Assembly (NCBI RefSeq): GCF_958298935.1
Contig: NC_084924.1
Coordinates: 4,154,001-4,218,000 of the forward strand
Reading direction: 5' to 3'
DNA: 64,000 nucleotides
Origin: Phragmites australis
Lineage: Eukaryota > Streptophyta > Magnoliopsida > Poales > Poaceae
Shown: positions 24,648 through 36,400 of the stretch, in pieces
Layout of the letters: the number at the start of each line of letters is the position of its first letter
Numbering within the stretch: the first letter of the stretch is position 1
Position numbers and translations under genes: made by a program
Notes under the pieces: model-generated
Told to the model about the DNA's origin: nothing
What the model saw: only the letters and a program-made list of their open reading frames with translations
The model's database searches: none

Positions 24648-26150
24648 ACAGTGTTCTGTGAGTGCTATGTTTACCATCATATGCGTGTAATGAAGGTTAA
24701 ACTCAAAGAACTCATTGAGATTTGTCACTCTACAAATATGATACTAGTTTTACCTTTTCATGTTCATTTGATTGTTACATATATTTTTTTCCTTCTATGG
24801 TGCAAGACCATTCCTGATCAAAGAGCGCTTCGCGAGTCTGAGCTCTAAAAAATCGGAGGCAAGTCGTGCTACTTCTTAACGAGGGAGGTCATCAACCCGA
24901 TATAAGAGTTTTATGATAAGGATAAGTAGATCAACGACTTGTGGCACGATTCTTTTTTTACTTGTGATAAACTTGTGACTTTATTCAATTTTTTTTGTTG
25001 AAGTTGTTCCTCGTACTTGTGATGACTTGTGGTTAAATGTGACAGTGGATAAATGTGTGGTTAAATATCATGGACTTATAGTTGTATGGTAGCTAGTTAA
25101 CTTGTGATTGTATGCCTTATACGTGACTTGCGGTTATATTATCATGTCAATGTGGTGCCTGTGATGAATGTGTGTGTTTCAGAGGGCATGTTTAGCAATT
25201 CCCGAGACTAGCCTAAATTGCAAATAGTAATGGTTGCTGCTTAAAATAATACAATATGTTTTATACACATAACTGGCTGTAAAAATAAGCCATAAAGCAG
25301 TTGGTTCTAGATTAGAATCAAATGTGATAATATCATTACTACAATACTCAACTGTGATAATAGTGGATTATCACAACCACTTGGTTACGGACAGATAAAA
25401 AATCAAGTGTGATAGCGGATCCGAACCGACTGTAACAGCCCTCAGTGTACTGGTGCTAGATTATCTTCTTTGGTATTTTTTTGCTCATATATTGCCCATA
25501 GTCGTCTATATAGTTCCTTCTTTTAGTTAATTTGTTTTTCTTGGTTGTTTCATTGTCCCGGTAGCCTCTTTCTGGTTTGGCCTTTTTTGGATTTCATGGC
25601 CATGCTAGGTTATTTGTTTTCTCACGCCAACATATGTGCCCGATTTTTGTACCTTGCTCTGCTACATGCTAGTTTCCTAATGTTTTCTTGTGTGCAAGGT
25701 TCAAACTGATTGCTTCGTTCGGAAGTTTCGCTGTATGAGAAGAATTTCTGTAAGCTGTAAGCACATTTACATCTCATGACATGGCAGAAGTTTCGCTTAA
25801 GGAGAAAACGTACACGATGGCATAAATGAATACACATCACGTTAGCATATAACTAGTAATAATAACAATATATAGTACCATACATGTATTACATTGGAGC
25901 GGCAGCCCTTGTATCCATAATAAAGAATTACTCACACTGGCATACATCGAACAGTCGAACACCGCCTACACGTACCCTACAGCATACACACATATATATA
26001 GAGAGAGAGAGAGAGCGGACATGTAATAATGCCTCTATGAAATACAACACACACACATATATAAAATGGACAGGACGTCTCAGCGACCAGCCATGTCGGT
26101 ATTTGCACGTCTAGGCCGATGGAGGCGGTGCAAGGAATGACGGCACAGGC
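24648..26150. other. Intergenic DNA with CACTA-like remnant
   Basis: 25325-25455 contains repeated TGTGATAATA/TTATCACAACC words like CACTA subterminal repeats, so part of this stretch is a transposon remnant. Short microsatellites (GA at about 25998-26014, CA at about 26047-26060) occur near the right end. No gene is visible. Confidence 0.4.
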
Positions 26151-26195
26151 TCGTTTACGCTGGGAACGAACGGCAACGGTGGCAGTGGCATCTAA

Positions 26196-26522
26196 TTAAG
26201 GCACCGCGGACGGCAACGGCGGCAGCGGCACCTTCGGCACGCCTGGCACTTCAGGCACCGGCGGCTGCGGCACCTTCGGCACTTCAGGCACCTTCGGCAC
26301 GCCAGGCACTTCAGGCACTGGCGGCAGCGGCACCTTCGGCACTTCAGGCAGCGGCACGCCAGGCACTTCAGGCAGCGGCGGCAGCGGCACGCCAGGCACA
26401 CCTGGCACTTCAGGCACTGGCAGTTCGGCGAGGAGGCGCGCCGCGTGGCACGTATTGCCGCCTCCGAGGAGCATGGCGGCCATGACGAGCGCCAGGGTCA
26501 GGAAGCTCGAGGTGGAAGCCAT
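26196..26522 (-). CDS. Small secreted proline-rich (PELPK-like) cell-wall protein, 108 aa
   Basis: The ATG at 26520-26522 opens a typical signal peptide (MASTSSFLTLALVMAAMLLG, cleaved near the CHA site). Cleavage leaves a mature protein that is almost wholly a repeat of PEVPGVP, KVPLPP and EVPKVP units. This resembles plant PELPK/PRP-type apoplastic proteins, thought to associate with the wall. The gene has no intron. A TATAAAT box lies at 26608-26614, about 90 bases upstream of the ATG, which supports this start over the longer open frame extending to 26858. The repeat array is made of near-identical DNA units and is probably prone to length change. A precise function is unknown. Confidence 0.8.
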   Translation of the reverse strand: MASTSSFLTLALVMAAMLLGGGNTCHAARLLAELPVPEVPGVPGVPLPPLPEVPGVPLPEVPKVPLPPVPEVPGVPKVPEVPKVPQPPVPEVPGVPKVPLPPLPSAVP

Positions 26523-26607
26523 GTCGGCGAGTGCGCGAGAAGCTAAGCTGCTAGTGGCTGCGGTAACGCTTCTATCGTGAGGCAAAGAGGGGAGGCGTGC
26601 ATGGCAA

Positions 26608-26614
26608 TTTATAG
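26608..26614 (-). promoter_or_regulatory. TATA box of the proline-rich protein gene
   Basis: The minus strand reads CTATAAATT here, 86-92 bases upstream of the start codon. The distance and context fit a plant TATA box for this small gene. Confidence 0.6.
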
Positions 26615-26859
26615 CACGCCGTGTGAGTTGCACACCACGGGGCAATGGCATTGTTTGCTGGCCACCCGATGCCAGCATGGGTCGGATTTGTCGCATGTAG
26701 CAATATTGGTGAACGAGAGACAATAGCATGTACGACTCGCTTTTTTTCGTAACCCCTGCACACACTGCAGGGTTGATTAGATTGAAAAATTTATGCACCG
26801 GTGCTGTAGACATCACTCCTATAGCATTATTTAGATGATCACTATATATATTTTCCAAT

Positions 26860-27232
26860 GTAAATTTTAAAACAGTATATATTATCTAAATAAAAAATTA
26901 TCTTATGTATTTATTATTTAACATATATAATTAACGTTAAGTAGATAGTGACTATATAGCTCGCCTTGTCGTACGTTTGAGAGATTTTGATGGCTCGTTT
27001 CCCTCCTTGAGGCTGCACCCTCTCCGTCGTGTAGAGGAGCCTGCACTTTTTCTCATTTTTTTTCGTGTCCATCCATCCGAGACACGGGGATTTTGTGGTG
27101 GGTGGGTGGGCAGTCGGTGCCTCGGCGAGGCCGGCTGTGGGTGGATCGAATAGCGAGCGATTCGGGCCTTGTCTTGCCTCCGGATAGGCTTTCCAAAGGC
27201 TTCGTTGGGCCACGTCAGAACGTGGTGTTTTG
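26860..27232. other. Intergenic DNA, no gene seen
   Basis: AT-rich, then a moderately GC-rich stretch with a minus-strand open frame of about 100 codons that has no recognisable features. Confidence 0.3.
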
Positions 27233-27858
27233 TTTAGATTAGAGCTCCTTTACGGTGGAAAGTAATACCCACAGCTGAAAGTATCATAGATAAAATCTAA
27301 GCGTATGTTAGATTGGGTATTTTGGTAATTATTTTCTTAAATGATTAAATTACGATGCACTACCCTTTAGGCTAATCTTGTTATTTTGGTAACCCGGAAT
27401 CACCGATCGATTTATTTCCCTCTCCACCTCTCGATCCTACGCGCCTTCATTTGCCTGCAGCCGCCGTGATCGAGCTCCGCTGTCCCCTCCCTGTCTTGAG
27501 GCGCGACCGAGGAAGTTTGCCGGCGCAACTGCACGGATTCCGTTCCCCTTGCACACGCACGGCCATCGCCCGGCCGTGGGAGACGAGTGATGAGCCATCC
27601 ACCCGCTGGAGATGGGCGCCATCACAAAGCCCCTCCGCTCATCTGCTTCAAATGGCCATGGAACTCTAGCCCTAACCCATTGCCAAATCCCAGCCCTAGC
27701 CCCTGCGGCGACCTCAAGCTCCCCTGGCTCTTCAAGTCCGTCCGCACCCTCGCACAGGCCTCCTCATCGTCGGCGATCTCCCCGCTCCCCCCTCTGTCGG
27801 AGGTGGAGAAAGGGGACGGAAGCGGCACACCGACGGCGCGACGGTGGAGGTAGACTGA

Positions 27859-28155
27859 GGGGACGCGGAGCAGCGGGCCCTGGCAGCAGCGCTGTTGAGC
27901 GGGAGGCCCGCCACGGTGCTGGAGTTCTACTCGCTGTGGTGCCGCTTGTGCGCATCGCTGCAGGGCCTCGTGCGGGAGCTTGAGGACGGCACTGGTGGTT
28001 TGGCCAGCTTCGTGCTCGCCGACGCTGAGGACGACCGGCGGCTCCCCGAGGGCCTCCTATTGCCGATTGTTTTGTTTAGCCAATTCTGTAGAATTTATAC
28101 TGTGGATTTGGATGCTATGTTTCAGCACAGGAATAGCTTTACATTTGTAGATTAA
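27859..28155 (+). pseudogene. Thioredoxin-like gene fragment
   Basis: In frame after a TGA at 27856-27858 the sequence encodes DAEQRALAAALLSGRPATVL, EFYSLWCRLCASLQGLV and FVLADAEDDRRLPE. This is the start of a thioredoxin fold with a WCxxC redox motif (WCRLC), like plastid thioredoxin-like proteins. The homology stops near 28055, probably an old exon border, and the frame ends at 28153-28155. Upstream, 27590-27850, a Pro/Ser-rich frame resembling a transit peptide is out of register. A complete gene is not present. Confidence 0.55.
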
Positions 28156-28854
28156 TCTCATTAGTCTCTTCTATTTAACTTAAGCTGTTCTTATTTATTG
28201 TACCTTGATTTGTGCAAAATAAGTAGATTCTATGATAAATAAGTGTAATCTTTCACTAGAGGATTGCAATTCAGGTTCGGTAGCCTTGAAAAATTATGTA
28301 GGTTATTACCATTTGGGCAAAAAGTTTCATTCATCTGACTTTGCCTGTTGAAAATCGCTGCTTTAGGGCCGATGTCATCACAGCCATAGTAGTAGACATA
28401 CTCTATCATGATTTTATCAGGATCTGGAAATGAAGGTGAGAAATAATTTGAATTCACAAAAATACCCTCAGGCAAAAAGATAAAGACTGTAGAAAACGCT
28501 ACCCGATCCGCTGCACAAAACCGAAAAGGAGAACATATCATGAACTTGATTCTGATTACATGGGGTATTAAACTATTAATTATCAGGACCATGACATGAA
28601 AGCCAATAATCAACGGAGCCGAAACAATAGAAAAAAGAAAGGAAGAAAAAACACCAAAGAAGCCCGATCCTGTTCCAAAATCGTTTAAATTCTAGCTTCG
28701 CCCCCTGTCTGCATAGTATCCTCGTGACGACTGAACAAAATTCAGAATGCACAACCGCGACACTTTATTCAATATTCAATTTGTTGATATCACCAAACAA
28801 AACCGGCAGATACAAATGTCGCAGAAAAGCAGGTAATCGGAAGCATAACATCTC
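28156..28854. other. Non-coding stretch between captured fragments
   Basis: AT-rich sequence with no coding pattern. It probably represents intron or UTR sequence captured with the flanking gene fragments. Confidence 0.35.
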
Positions 28855-29464
28855 TCATCTCTGGCCGAGCACCTGCTGCTTGTTGAGCTTGACGAGCTCG
28901 AGCACCTTGTCGGGCGCGTACACGTTGGTGGCCACGCTCTCCCAGGCTCCCAGCGAGCGCACCGTGCCGCCCACGCTGCCAGCCTCAGGCACTCCTCCCC
29001 CACGCTTGATCCAGCACGCGGAGCACGCCCACCATCTCCGCCCGCGCCTCTGCTTCCACCTCCTCGCCGTCCCGCCGCATCCACAGCCGCTTCGCGCAGA
29101 CATGGACCCGGTCTGCATACTCCGCCCAGAACCGCGCCCGGCCCCGCGCGTAGGGGTCGGCGGGGAGGAGGCACGGCGCCTGGCCCTGGAAGGCGTCGTC
29201 GAGGCACTGCACGATGGCGAGGGACTCGCAGAAGGGGCGGCCGGCGTGGAGGAGGACGGAGACCTTACCGTGGACGGGGTTGGAACGGAGAAGGAGGTCG
29301 CTCTTGGCGGCGAGGTCCTGCTCGGCGCGCTCGTAGGCGAGGCCCTTCTCCGCCAGCGCGATGCGCATGCGTTGCGCGAACGGGCTGCCGAACACGTCCA
29401 GCAGCACCAGGTCGCTGTCGCTGCCGCTACCAGTGGCCGTGCCGTCATCGTTGACTCAGGCCAT
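28855..29464 (-). pseudogene. Tau-class glutathione S-transferase pseudogene
   Basis: The glutathione-binding domain is clear: VLLDVFGSPFAQRMRIALAE, the NPVHGKVSVLLHAGRPFCES segment with the Ser of the active pocket, and ESLAIVQCLDDAF. The putative start at 29462-29464 is followed by a TGA at codon 3. The C-terminal domain is intact as far as GVLRVLDQAWG. Most of the central helical domain is then deleted, and sequence resumes out of frame with EECLRLAAWAARCA, then shifts again to WESVATNVYAPDKVLELV before the stop at 28855-28857. The normal length is about 230 residues; about 60 are missing. It cannot make an active enzyme as it stands. Confidence 0.85.
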
Positions 29465-29902
29465 GGATATGTGCATGGTGGTGCTCCGGTACTGGACCAA
29501 ACGTGGAGAGGAGAGGCCAGGGCTTGTTGTTTTGTTGGGGAGGGGAGACCGGAGAGGCCGAGGGAGCTGGCTGGCGGCGGGAAGCAAAACGCCACAGTCG
29601 TACGAGCTTCCACGCACAACGAAGAACCACGATCAAGAACCCTACCGCACAATAAACCAATCTATGAATAAAAAAATAATTTAAAATTACGATTATTACT
29701 TCGGCCTATTTAAATTCAATTATTTATAAATTTATCACTCATTCTATTTCTAATAATAATCACGTGATACCCATGATACCTATAGATGATACCATGATAC
29801 AGGAGACGATGAGAAGTATCATTAGATTGATCTAAACCGTCAGATAAGAAATTAGATGATCCATATTAATTGTTATCCACCGTAAAAATTCTCTTAGATT
29901 AA

Positions 29903-32760
29903 GGAACCTAAAGTTTTATAATAGAATTTAGGTCTATTTTGATCTTTAAAGATCTAGTCTCTTTAAAATAGGTCTTTCTCTCTTGGAAATTGATTCTATC
30001 TTTAGAGATTTTTAACATTATATATACGGGGCAACACCCATAATTGTAAATACAGATGAATAAAGAATAAGCAGTTTTCTCTTACATTGTGTCTCCTTTT
30101 ATAATTATTTTCTCAAAGGATCGCTGAACTACACATGATAGCAGCGATTTCTCAACACGTTATCAGCACAAAACTCTATCGGAGACCACGAATCTATTCA
30201 TAAGGATCGAAAGGTACGATACCGTCCGTGTTTTCTCGATGCTACTGTTTTCACGACTAAAATAAATATGTGAATTGTATTGCACGTATCACATGAACAA
30301 TACGCATGAACAGTAGCCCCGTATCAATGAACACTAGCAAACCAGATCTATAACATCATGTAACAGTCATGGGGGGGCCTACAGCCGCACCTCACCGCTA
30401 GTCTAGAACCGATGACCACCCCTCCAACTCGTCACCGCCTGGGAAACCGATGGTCGCCTTTCTCAGTAAAGATCCAAAAGAAGAAAACAAAAAGGGAAGT
30501 AGGGCACGACACCTCGCCAACATGAAAGCTGGGGGTTCTTTTCCCGACCTAGGCTCGTCGCATAGTCCCACACCGCCAGCCAAATTCGGCGGCCAAGCAC
30601 GGTATTTGATAGCTCAAAGGTCACCGCCACACATCGAGAAAAAAAAGGGGGAGAAGTGTCGCGCCGGTCGCCTGCTTGATGCGTGCCCGATCGCGCCAGA
30701 AGCACATTCACACCGGAACCACAAGATGACGCATCGCCTTCGAGAACGAGCTGCCCAATGCGGCACCGGTGAGCCACCACTCCGCTGCCTTGAAGTCACC
30801 GCGCAGCCGAACCGCCGCCTGCACGTATACACCATCCGAAACAGTGTTACAACACCACTGCGCTCTAGATCCGGTGACCCCCCGCACTGCCAGTCATCGC
30901 ACTGCCTGAAGCGGTCACCACCTCGCTGCCGTGCCCAGCCACCCGCTCTAGCCACCACCATGTGCCACTACCCGAAGCAGCTCTGCATCGTGCACCACCC
31001 GCCGTACGCGCCATCTGAAGTGCGCTGTCACTATCGCTTGAAGCCAACCACCACCTGTCGCTGCCCAGACCATGCACCACTGCAGCCCTGTGATCTACAC
31101 CAGTGCCGCCCCGCACTGGCCCTCGCAAGCGCCTCCTCGCACCGACCACCGGTGCCACCTCGCACCGACCACCATGCTGCCCCGCACCGTGCGTCGCCGG
31201 CCGTCGTTTGGACTGCATCGGGGGCAGCTAGGGTTTCCAAACCCTAGCTACCCCATATAAGCTGGGTGCATGGGCCAGGCCGGCCCAGATGTAAGAAGGT
31301 CACCCCATGGGTGAAAAACCGGGGAAATAAAAGGAAAAAGAAAAGAAAAATCCAAAATTTTGCATTTAGCACTCTGGTTTCCTTTTAATTGAACAGTCCC
31401 TGTCTTTTGTATTTAGCTCTAATTTTTGCATATTAGACCCTATGGTTTTTTGGAAATTACACAAATCCTGGAATTTTGCGTATAAACCCTCTGATTGTAT
31501 GGAAAATCCCAAGAATACTTTTTCTTGCAGAAAAGCACCTCTTGAATTTGAATTTGTATCTGTTTTAGCAATTATGCAATATTCATTTCTTTATTATTGT
31601 TACTGTTTAAATATGTTATTAAATATGTAGATGGCTGGCATCACGAACAAGGAATTCGTTGAGTTGAGTGTTATGGCCGTAACTATCTCACTTGAGCATC
31701 GGATGTCCGGATTATACTGGGAGCGAGAAGATTCCGCGCTGCAATTGACCTAGGAACAAGTAGTGTAATGGTTCTCATGGAGGATGAGAATGATCGGGTA
31801 CTTTATTTTCTCTACCACCATATCTCTCCCACTTTGAAGGATGAGTACATGACAATGACCAGCGCTAAGGCACTATGGGATGAACTGCAGGAGTGTTTTA
31901 AGTGTCTTAAATACACCATCAAGCTTCTCGCAGAGCAAGAATGGGTCCAGCTCCGTTTCTGTGACTTCAAGCATATAAGAGATTACAACTCTGTGCTGCA
32001 CCGCATTTACACATAACTGTGTCTCTGTGGGAAAGAAATCACAAAAGAGGAGAAAATTGAGAAGACTCTCTCCACTTTCCACCCGAATGCAGCAGAATCC
32101 GCACACAATCACCGTCAATCAAATTACAAGAAGTATTCTGAATTGATTGATGTGTTGCAACTCCATAAAGTTTATGACGAAGTCATAAACAAGAACTTCT
32201 TATCCCAGCCGCAAGGAAAGAGTAGTGGCCTAGAAGTCAATCACAACTCTTTTAAAGCATGCAAGAATCACAATAAAAAATGGGGGAATGGAGGAAAAAA
32301 GTGGTGGCAGACAAAGTCAAACCTGGTGATGATAATGGCAACACAAAGAAATAAGTCAAGTCATGTGGTGAGCAGAACCAGACATTCTATAAGTGCGGTA
32401 TTTAGGGCCATTGATCCGAATCTGCAAAACAACAAAGCATGTTGTGGAAGCATAAAAAAAGAAAAATGAGCAGCCAAAAGGACGCCTCAGTATTGCAATG
32501 GGGATGGAACTGGACAAAGCAACAATATTTGAGAGGGAAGTATCTCACATGGAAGTTGATGACGCTCCCACATTGGCAGTGAAAGATCTCCCAATGAAGC
32601 ATGTGGAGGCCACTACTTTGCCCTCCCTCACTGCTATAAAATATGCCATGAAGGATGAAGCAGAAAAGCCATTGAATATGAAGTGGTTGGATATTTTGCA
32701 GACTCTATCTAGAATTAGAGCAATTAGTCACTTACTTAGTTGCTAAATTTAGGAGGATTG
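29903..32760 (+). mobile_element. Copia-type retrotransposon remnant (partial LTR, leader, gag)
   Basis: 29903-30153 has features of the 3' half of a grass copia LTR (GAATAAAGAATAAGCAG, TCTCTTACATTG) and is followed by ACACGTTATCAGCAC, a primer-binding-site-like junction common in such elements. A GC-rich leader, 30370-31260, carries low-complexity open frames. The gag gene starts at ATG 31631. No pol and no clear 3' LTR were found, so the element is truncated or non-autonomous. Confidence 0.6.
31631..32745 (+). pseudogene. Copia gag pseudogene
   Basis: It starts MAGITNKEFVELSV and carries UBN2-type gag segments: VLYFLYHHISPTLKDEYMT, TSAKALWDELQECFKCLK, LRFCDFKHIRDYNSVLHRIY, EKTLSTFHP and YKKYSELIDVLQL. 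Stop codons at about 31751 and 32014, and a frameshift between blocks, break the frame. The zinc-knuckle region near 32390 reads CGI-stop-GH, with two Cys/His ligands lost. The open frame 32498-32746 follows as the gag-protease linker. It is a decayed gag. Confidence 0.75.
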
Positions 32761-33483
32761 GATGAATAAATGTAAGCTCTAAAAGAGCAATCCTAGCTGT
32801 AAACAATATTTTTTTTATAGTTAATGAAGTATTTAGTTTTGTTGCTACTTCCTCGCATGTGAATGATTGAATGCTTTATTTATAGAATATGTGTAGCGCT
32901 CTCATGAACGAAGTGTGTGTAACACCCTAAAATTTTGGGAAAAGTTGGAAGTCGTCGTTTCTGGTTTCCGGTGTTGAATCGCTCTCACTAGAAAAGAAAA
33001 GAGAAGGAATTGAAGAAAAATAGCAGCAGTAAATTTCATTTAAAAAAATATAACCTGGGAGTGGGCTGAGCCAACTTGGGCTTGCGTTGAAAACATGTGA
33101 TTACTGTTCATCCAAGGAGTTTTTGAGTCTTGGCACGCGACTACTCTATGTACTGTAGCAAAAATATTAAAAACTATTTTCGCATCTTGGGCCCATGAAA
33201 ATTGAGCAAAAAATATTAACAAAATAGTTTTCAGGTCCTGATCCTACGAAAATTAGTTTTCGCATCATGGTCCCGCGAAAATTACTATTTTCGCATCCTG
33301 GTGGAGCGAAAACCCCTTTTTCGCGGGATCAGGATGTGAATATGTATTATTTTTGTAATTTTGTGATTTTATGTAATATTTTTGGAATTACTGTAGACAA
33401 CTATAATATTTTAAAAAAATCAAAAGTTACCCATTGACTCCATTATCAAATAGCAAGGGTGGCAGCGAAGGAAGGTGAATTAG
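32761..33483. repeat. Spacer with reiterated TTTTCGC...GCGAAAA words
   Basis: There is no gene. Between 33173 and 33330 the words TTTTCGCATC(C/A/T)TGG and its partial complement, TCC(C/T)(A/G)CGAAAA, recur three to four times in alternating orientation, giving small nested palindromes. Confidence 0.5.
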
Positions 33484-36400
33484 TGTAGCCAAAATGGTCC
33501 TATTAGATTATAATTGTGATTTTAGTGATTAATAACAATTTGGGGCTAACATGTTTATTAAGAATATATGTTAGTAGTTCTCATGGTTGCAGTACATCAA
33601 GAAGCCACCGAAATCGGAACAAAGTTTGATTAAATTGGAAAAGTCTCAGGGAATTTGTTCTCACTGGAAGGTCTTGCGCACATGAGTTCAACATGCCAAA
33701 GCATTTTGTCTAGATGCAGTTTTGCCTCACCGGATGGTCCGACGTTCAAATGGGCAGAAGCACAAAAAGCTTTTCCAGACGAAGGCGGAGGAAGATGACC
33801 TCACCAGATGGTTCGGTGCTCAAGTTGTACTCACCGGAGTATTGCGCCGAAGTATTTCCTGCAGAGAAGGTTGCAGCCGGTTGAAGAATGAAGATCAACT
33901 CACCGGATAGTTTGTTGATCATAAAGATAGTTACACCGGAGTATTTCTAGCGAAAAGAAGAGAAGGTTCAACTCCATTCACATCGGATGAATGCACTAGA
34001 GCATTTTACATACAAAGCCTGCAAATGCTCGGATAGCTAAAAATAACTCACTGAAAGGTCCGGTGTTGGATTTGAAGGTATGCCGGATAGTTCGGTGTTC
34101 ATAATGGATTTGAGTAGATTCCAAGGGCTAGTTTCTGAGGATGTACTCACCGGATGATCCAGTGTTAGTACTCCTGTTGTCACCGGATCATTCAGTGTTA
34201 ACAACTTTTCTGAGACGTTAGGTTAACAATTAGTGTGCGAGTTTGAGGTTATAAATACACCTCCACTCAGTTATTTGAAGGAGTGGTATGCTGTTGGAGT
34301 CTACATGAAGCTTATACACACCTGAGAAGGCATCCAAGCCACCAAAGTACTTAGAGTGATCATCCAAGGTGATTAAGCACAAATTTAGATAGTGTTTAGT
34401 ACTTATAGGCCTAGAATGAGTTGTAGCTTGGTGTTGCAGCTTGAAGAAGGAATAAAGAAGTGATCCTAACTTGTACCAAGAGGTATACCGACACCTTAGA
34501 GTCTTTGTGACTCGTCGGTAAGCTTATTGACCCTCCAACTTGGTGTCGAGTAGCGGCAAGACGACTGTGCAGGGATGTGGAGAACCTTACCTTTGTGGCT
34601 CAACTTTGAAGTGATCATGACGGCAAATGATTGGAATAGAGGCTAGCGGTGAGACATTGCCTTCGCAGCTTGGTGGCTCATTTGGCTTCAAACCTTGCCT
34701 TGGTGGCTTGATAGCTCAAGAGTCATGATCAGGTGTCGATCAGGAGCATATCCTTAGTGGAGCTCCAACATGGACTAAGGGTGGTGTTTATGCCATCTAT
34801 ACCATAAGATAAAAAATCCCTTGTGCCGAGTTTGCTCACTCTATCTTATTTATGTTTCCGTATTTACATACTTGAAATCTACCTTTGTGCATTTATTTTA
34901 CTAGAGTAGTTTGCTAGGATTAGTTATAAATTGCAAAAATCTTTTGAGCGGTAGAGTAGACACACTAGATAAATCTAAAACACATTTAGATAGAATTTGA
35001 TATGAGTTTATCTTGTGAAGCTTTTGGAGCCAATTAGGTTTTAAGTATCCTAATTCACCCTCACCTCCCTCATAGGACGTCACCAATCCTCTCTACAAGT
35101 GGTATCAGAGTCCGGGCTCATACCTTTCACAAGGACACATCATTCAAGTAGCATTTAAGACTCCGTCTCATTTTGATCGGTTTGGCTTCACCGCCTAGTG
35201 ATTTGTGACATTTGGGGTTGGGATGGATACCCATAGTGCCCTACTTTTTTATGGTACAAATTTCTCCTGTTGGAAAATTTTGATGTCTTTTTATTTACAA
35301 GCAAGGGTCTGGATGTTTGGAGAGTCACTGAGGAAGGGATGAGATAATGCATCGCCAATAAGGAGAGAAAATTAGATGCATTGGGGAAATATATCCTTTC
35401 ATGATCTTTAAATATTGATGTATTTAATTATGTTTATTCTCTCACCAATGCACATGATATTTGGACTAGTCTCATTGAAATTTATGAAGGCACAAAAGAT
35501 GTGCACAATGAGAAATATCATGTGCTAGTTACTAAGCTCAATGACATCAAATAACTACCCCATAAAAATACTAATAACATATACTCACGTTTGAATATTC
35601 TTGTCAACAAGATCAATGAATTAGGTTTGACGTAAATTGAAGATGATCAAGTGGTGAGAAAAATATTTCAAGCTCTTCTTCCAAAGTACAAGTTGATAGT
35701 CTCCATCATTTACGACAACAACGACATCAAGAAGATAACTTTAAATCAAGTGTTCGACAAGATTACTATCCAAGAGATGACCATGAACATGGGCATAGAA
35801 GTTTCTTCTTCAGTCGAAGCCAAAAATCTTGCTCTCACAAGCAAGCAAGTATCATGCCAACACATAAAGGCAAAAATGATGAGGCAAGAGTAAGAGTCAA
35901 GCTCAAGCGAAGATTATTGAAATGAAGATGAAGATGAAGAAGGCAATAAAGAGGATGAGTAAAACACCTCGAGCCATGAAAAGATGGATCCCGAAGTTAC
36001 CAAACTCATCTCTCAAGTGGAGAAGAACATAAAAAAGATCAATATCAAGATTGATCACCAAATCTCTATAAAATACTTGATCAAAACAATTGATCACATC
36101 AAGAAAGAGAAGAAGACCAAGAGCAAGAGAGAGATAAGGGAAAGAGTCAAAGCATTTGCAAGCATGAAAACATGAGTGAGTGAAGATAAAGATTCAAGCT
36201 CAAGTGATGAGAGCTTCACCACCCACTTCTTCAAGAGAATCTATTTCTCTAGGTCGTCATCACACAAATCATCATTTCATAAGTATCTTATAACCAAAGA
36301 TATGGGTAATGATATAAGTGATGATGAATTCGATAAGGATTTTCCATCTTAAGAAGAACTCATTCATTTGATCAATGAGCAACAAAGGGCCCTTAAGAAA

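Larger units (their letters stand above)
27242..29893. mobile_element. Probable gene-capturing DNA transposon (Pack-type)
   Basis: The ends form an imperfect terminal inverted repeat: GAGCTCCTTTACGGTGGA at the left and GAGAATTTTTACGGTGGA on the reverse strand at the right, 18 of the first 25 bases identical. The 8-base word TTAGATTA directly abuts both ends (27234-27241 and 29894-29901). Inside are fragments of two unrelated genes, a thioredoxin-like one (+) and a tau GST (-), with no transposase. This matches the layout of Pack-MULE or Pack-type elements. The superfamily is uncertain, since MULEs usually duplicate 9 bp and hATs 8. Confidence 0.55.

Noticed and set aside
28724..29671. 315-codon plus-strand open frame
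   Set aside because: It is antisense to the GST pseudogene and has no domain. The minus-strand reading gives clear GST motifs.
29894..29902. 9-bp target duplication typical of MULEs around the Pack-type element
   Set aside because: Only 8 bases (TTAGATTA) match directly at the ends, so I did not assign the superfamily.
30450..31247. 265-codon plus-strand frame rich in His, Arg, Pro and Cys
   Set aside because: Low-complexity reading of the GC-rich leader of a copia-type remnant, with repeated HRP/PRTDHH words and no domain.
33700..34200. Regularly spaced CACCGGA-like repeats resembling a CRISPR array
   Set aside because: The repeats are imperfect, spacing is irregular, they lie inside LTRs, and the genome is a plant. 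They are reported as an LTR feature instead.
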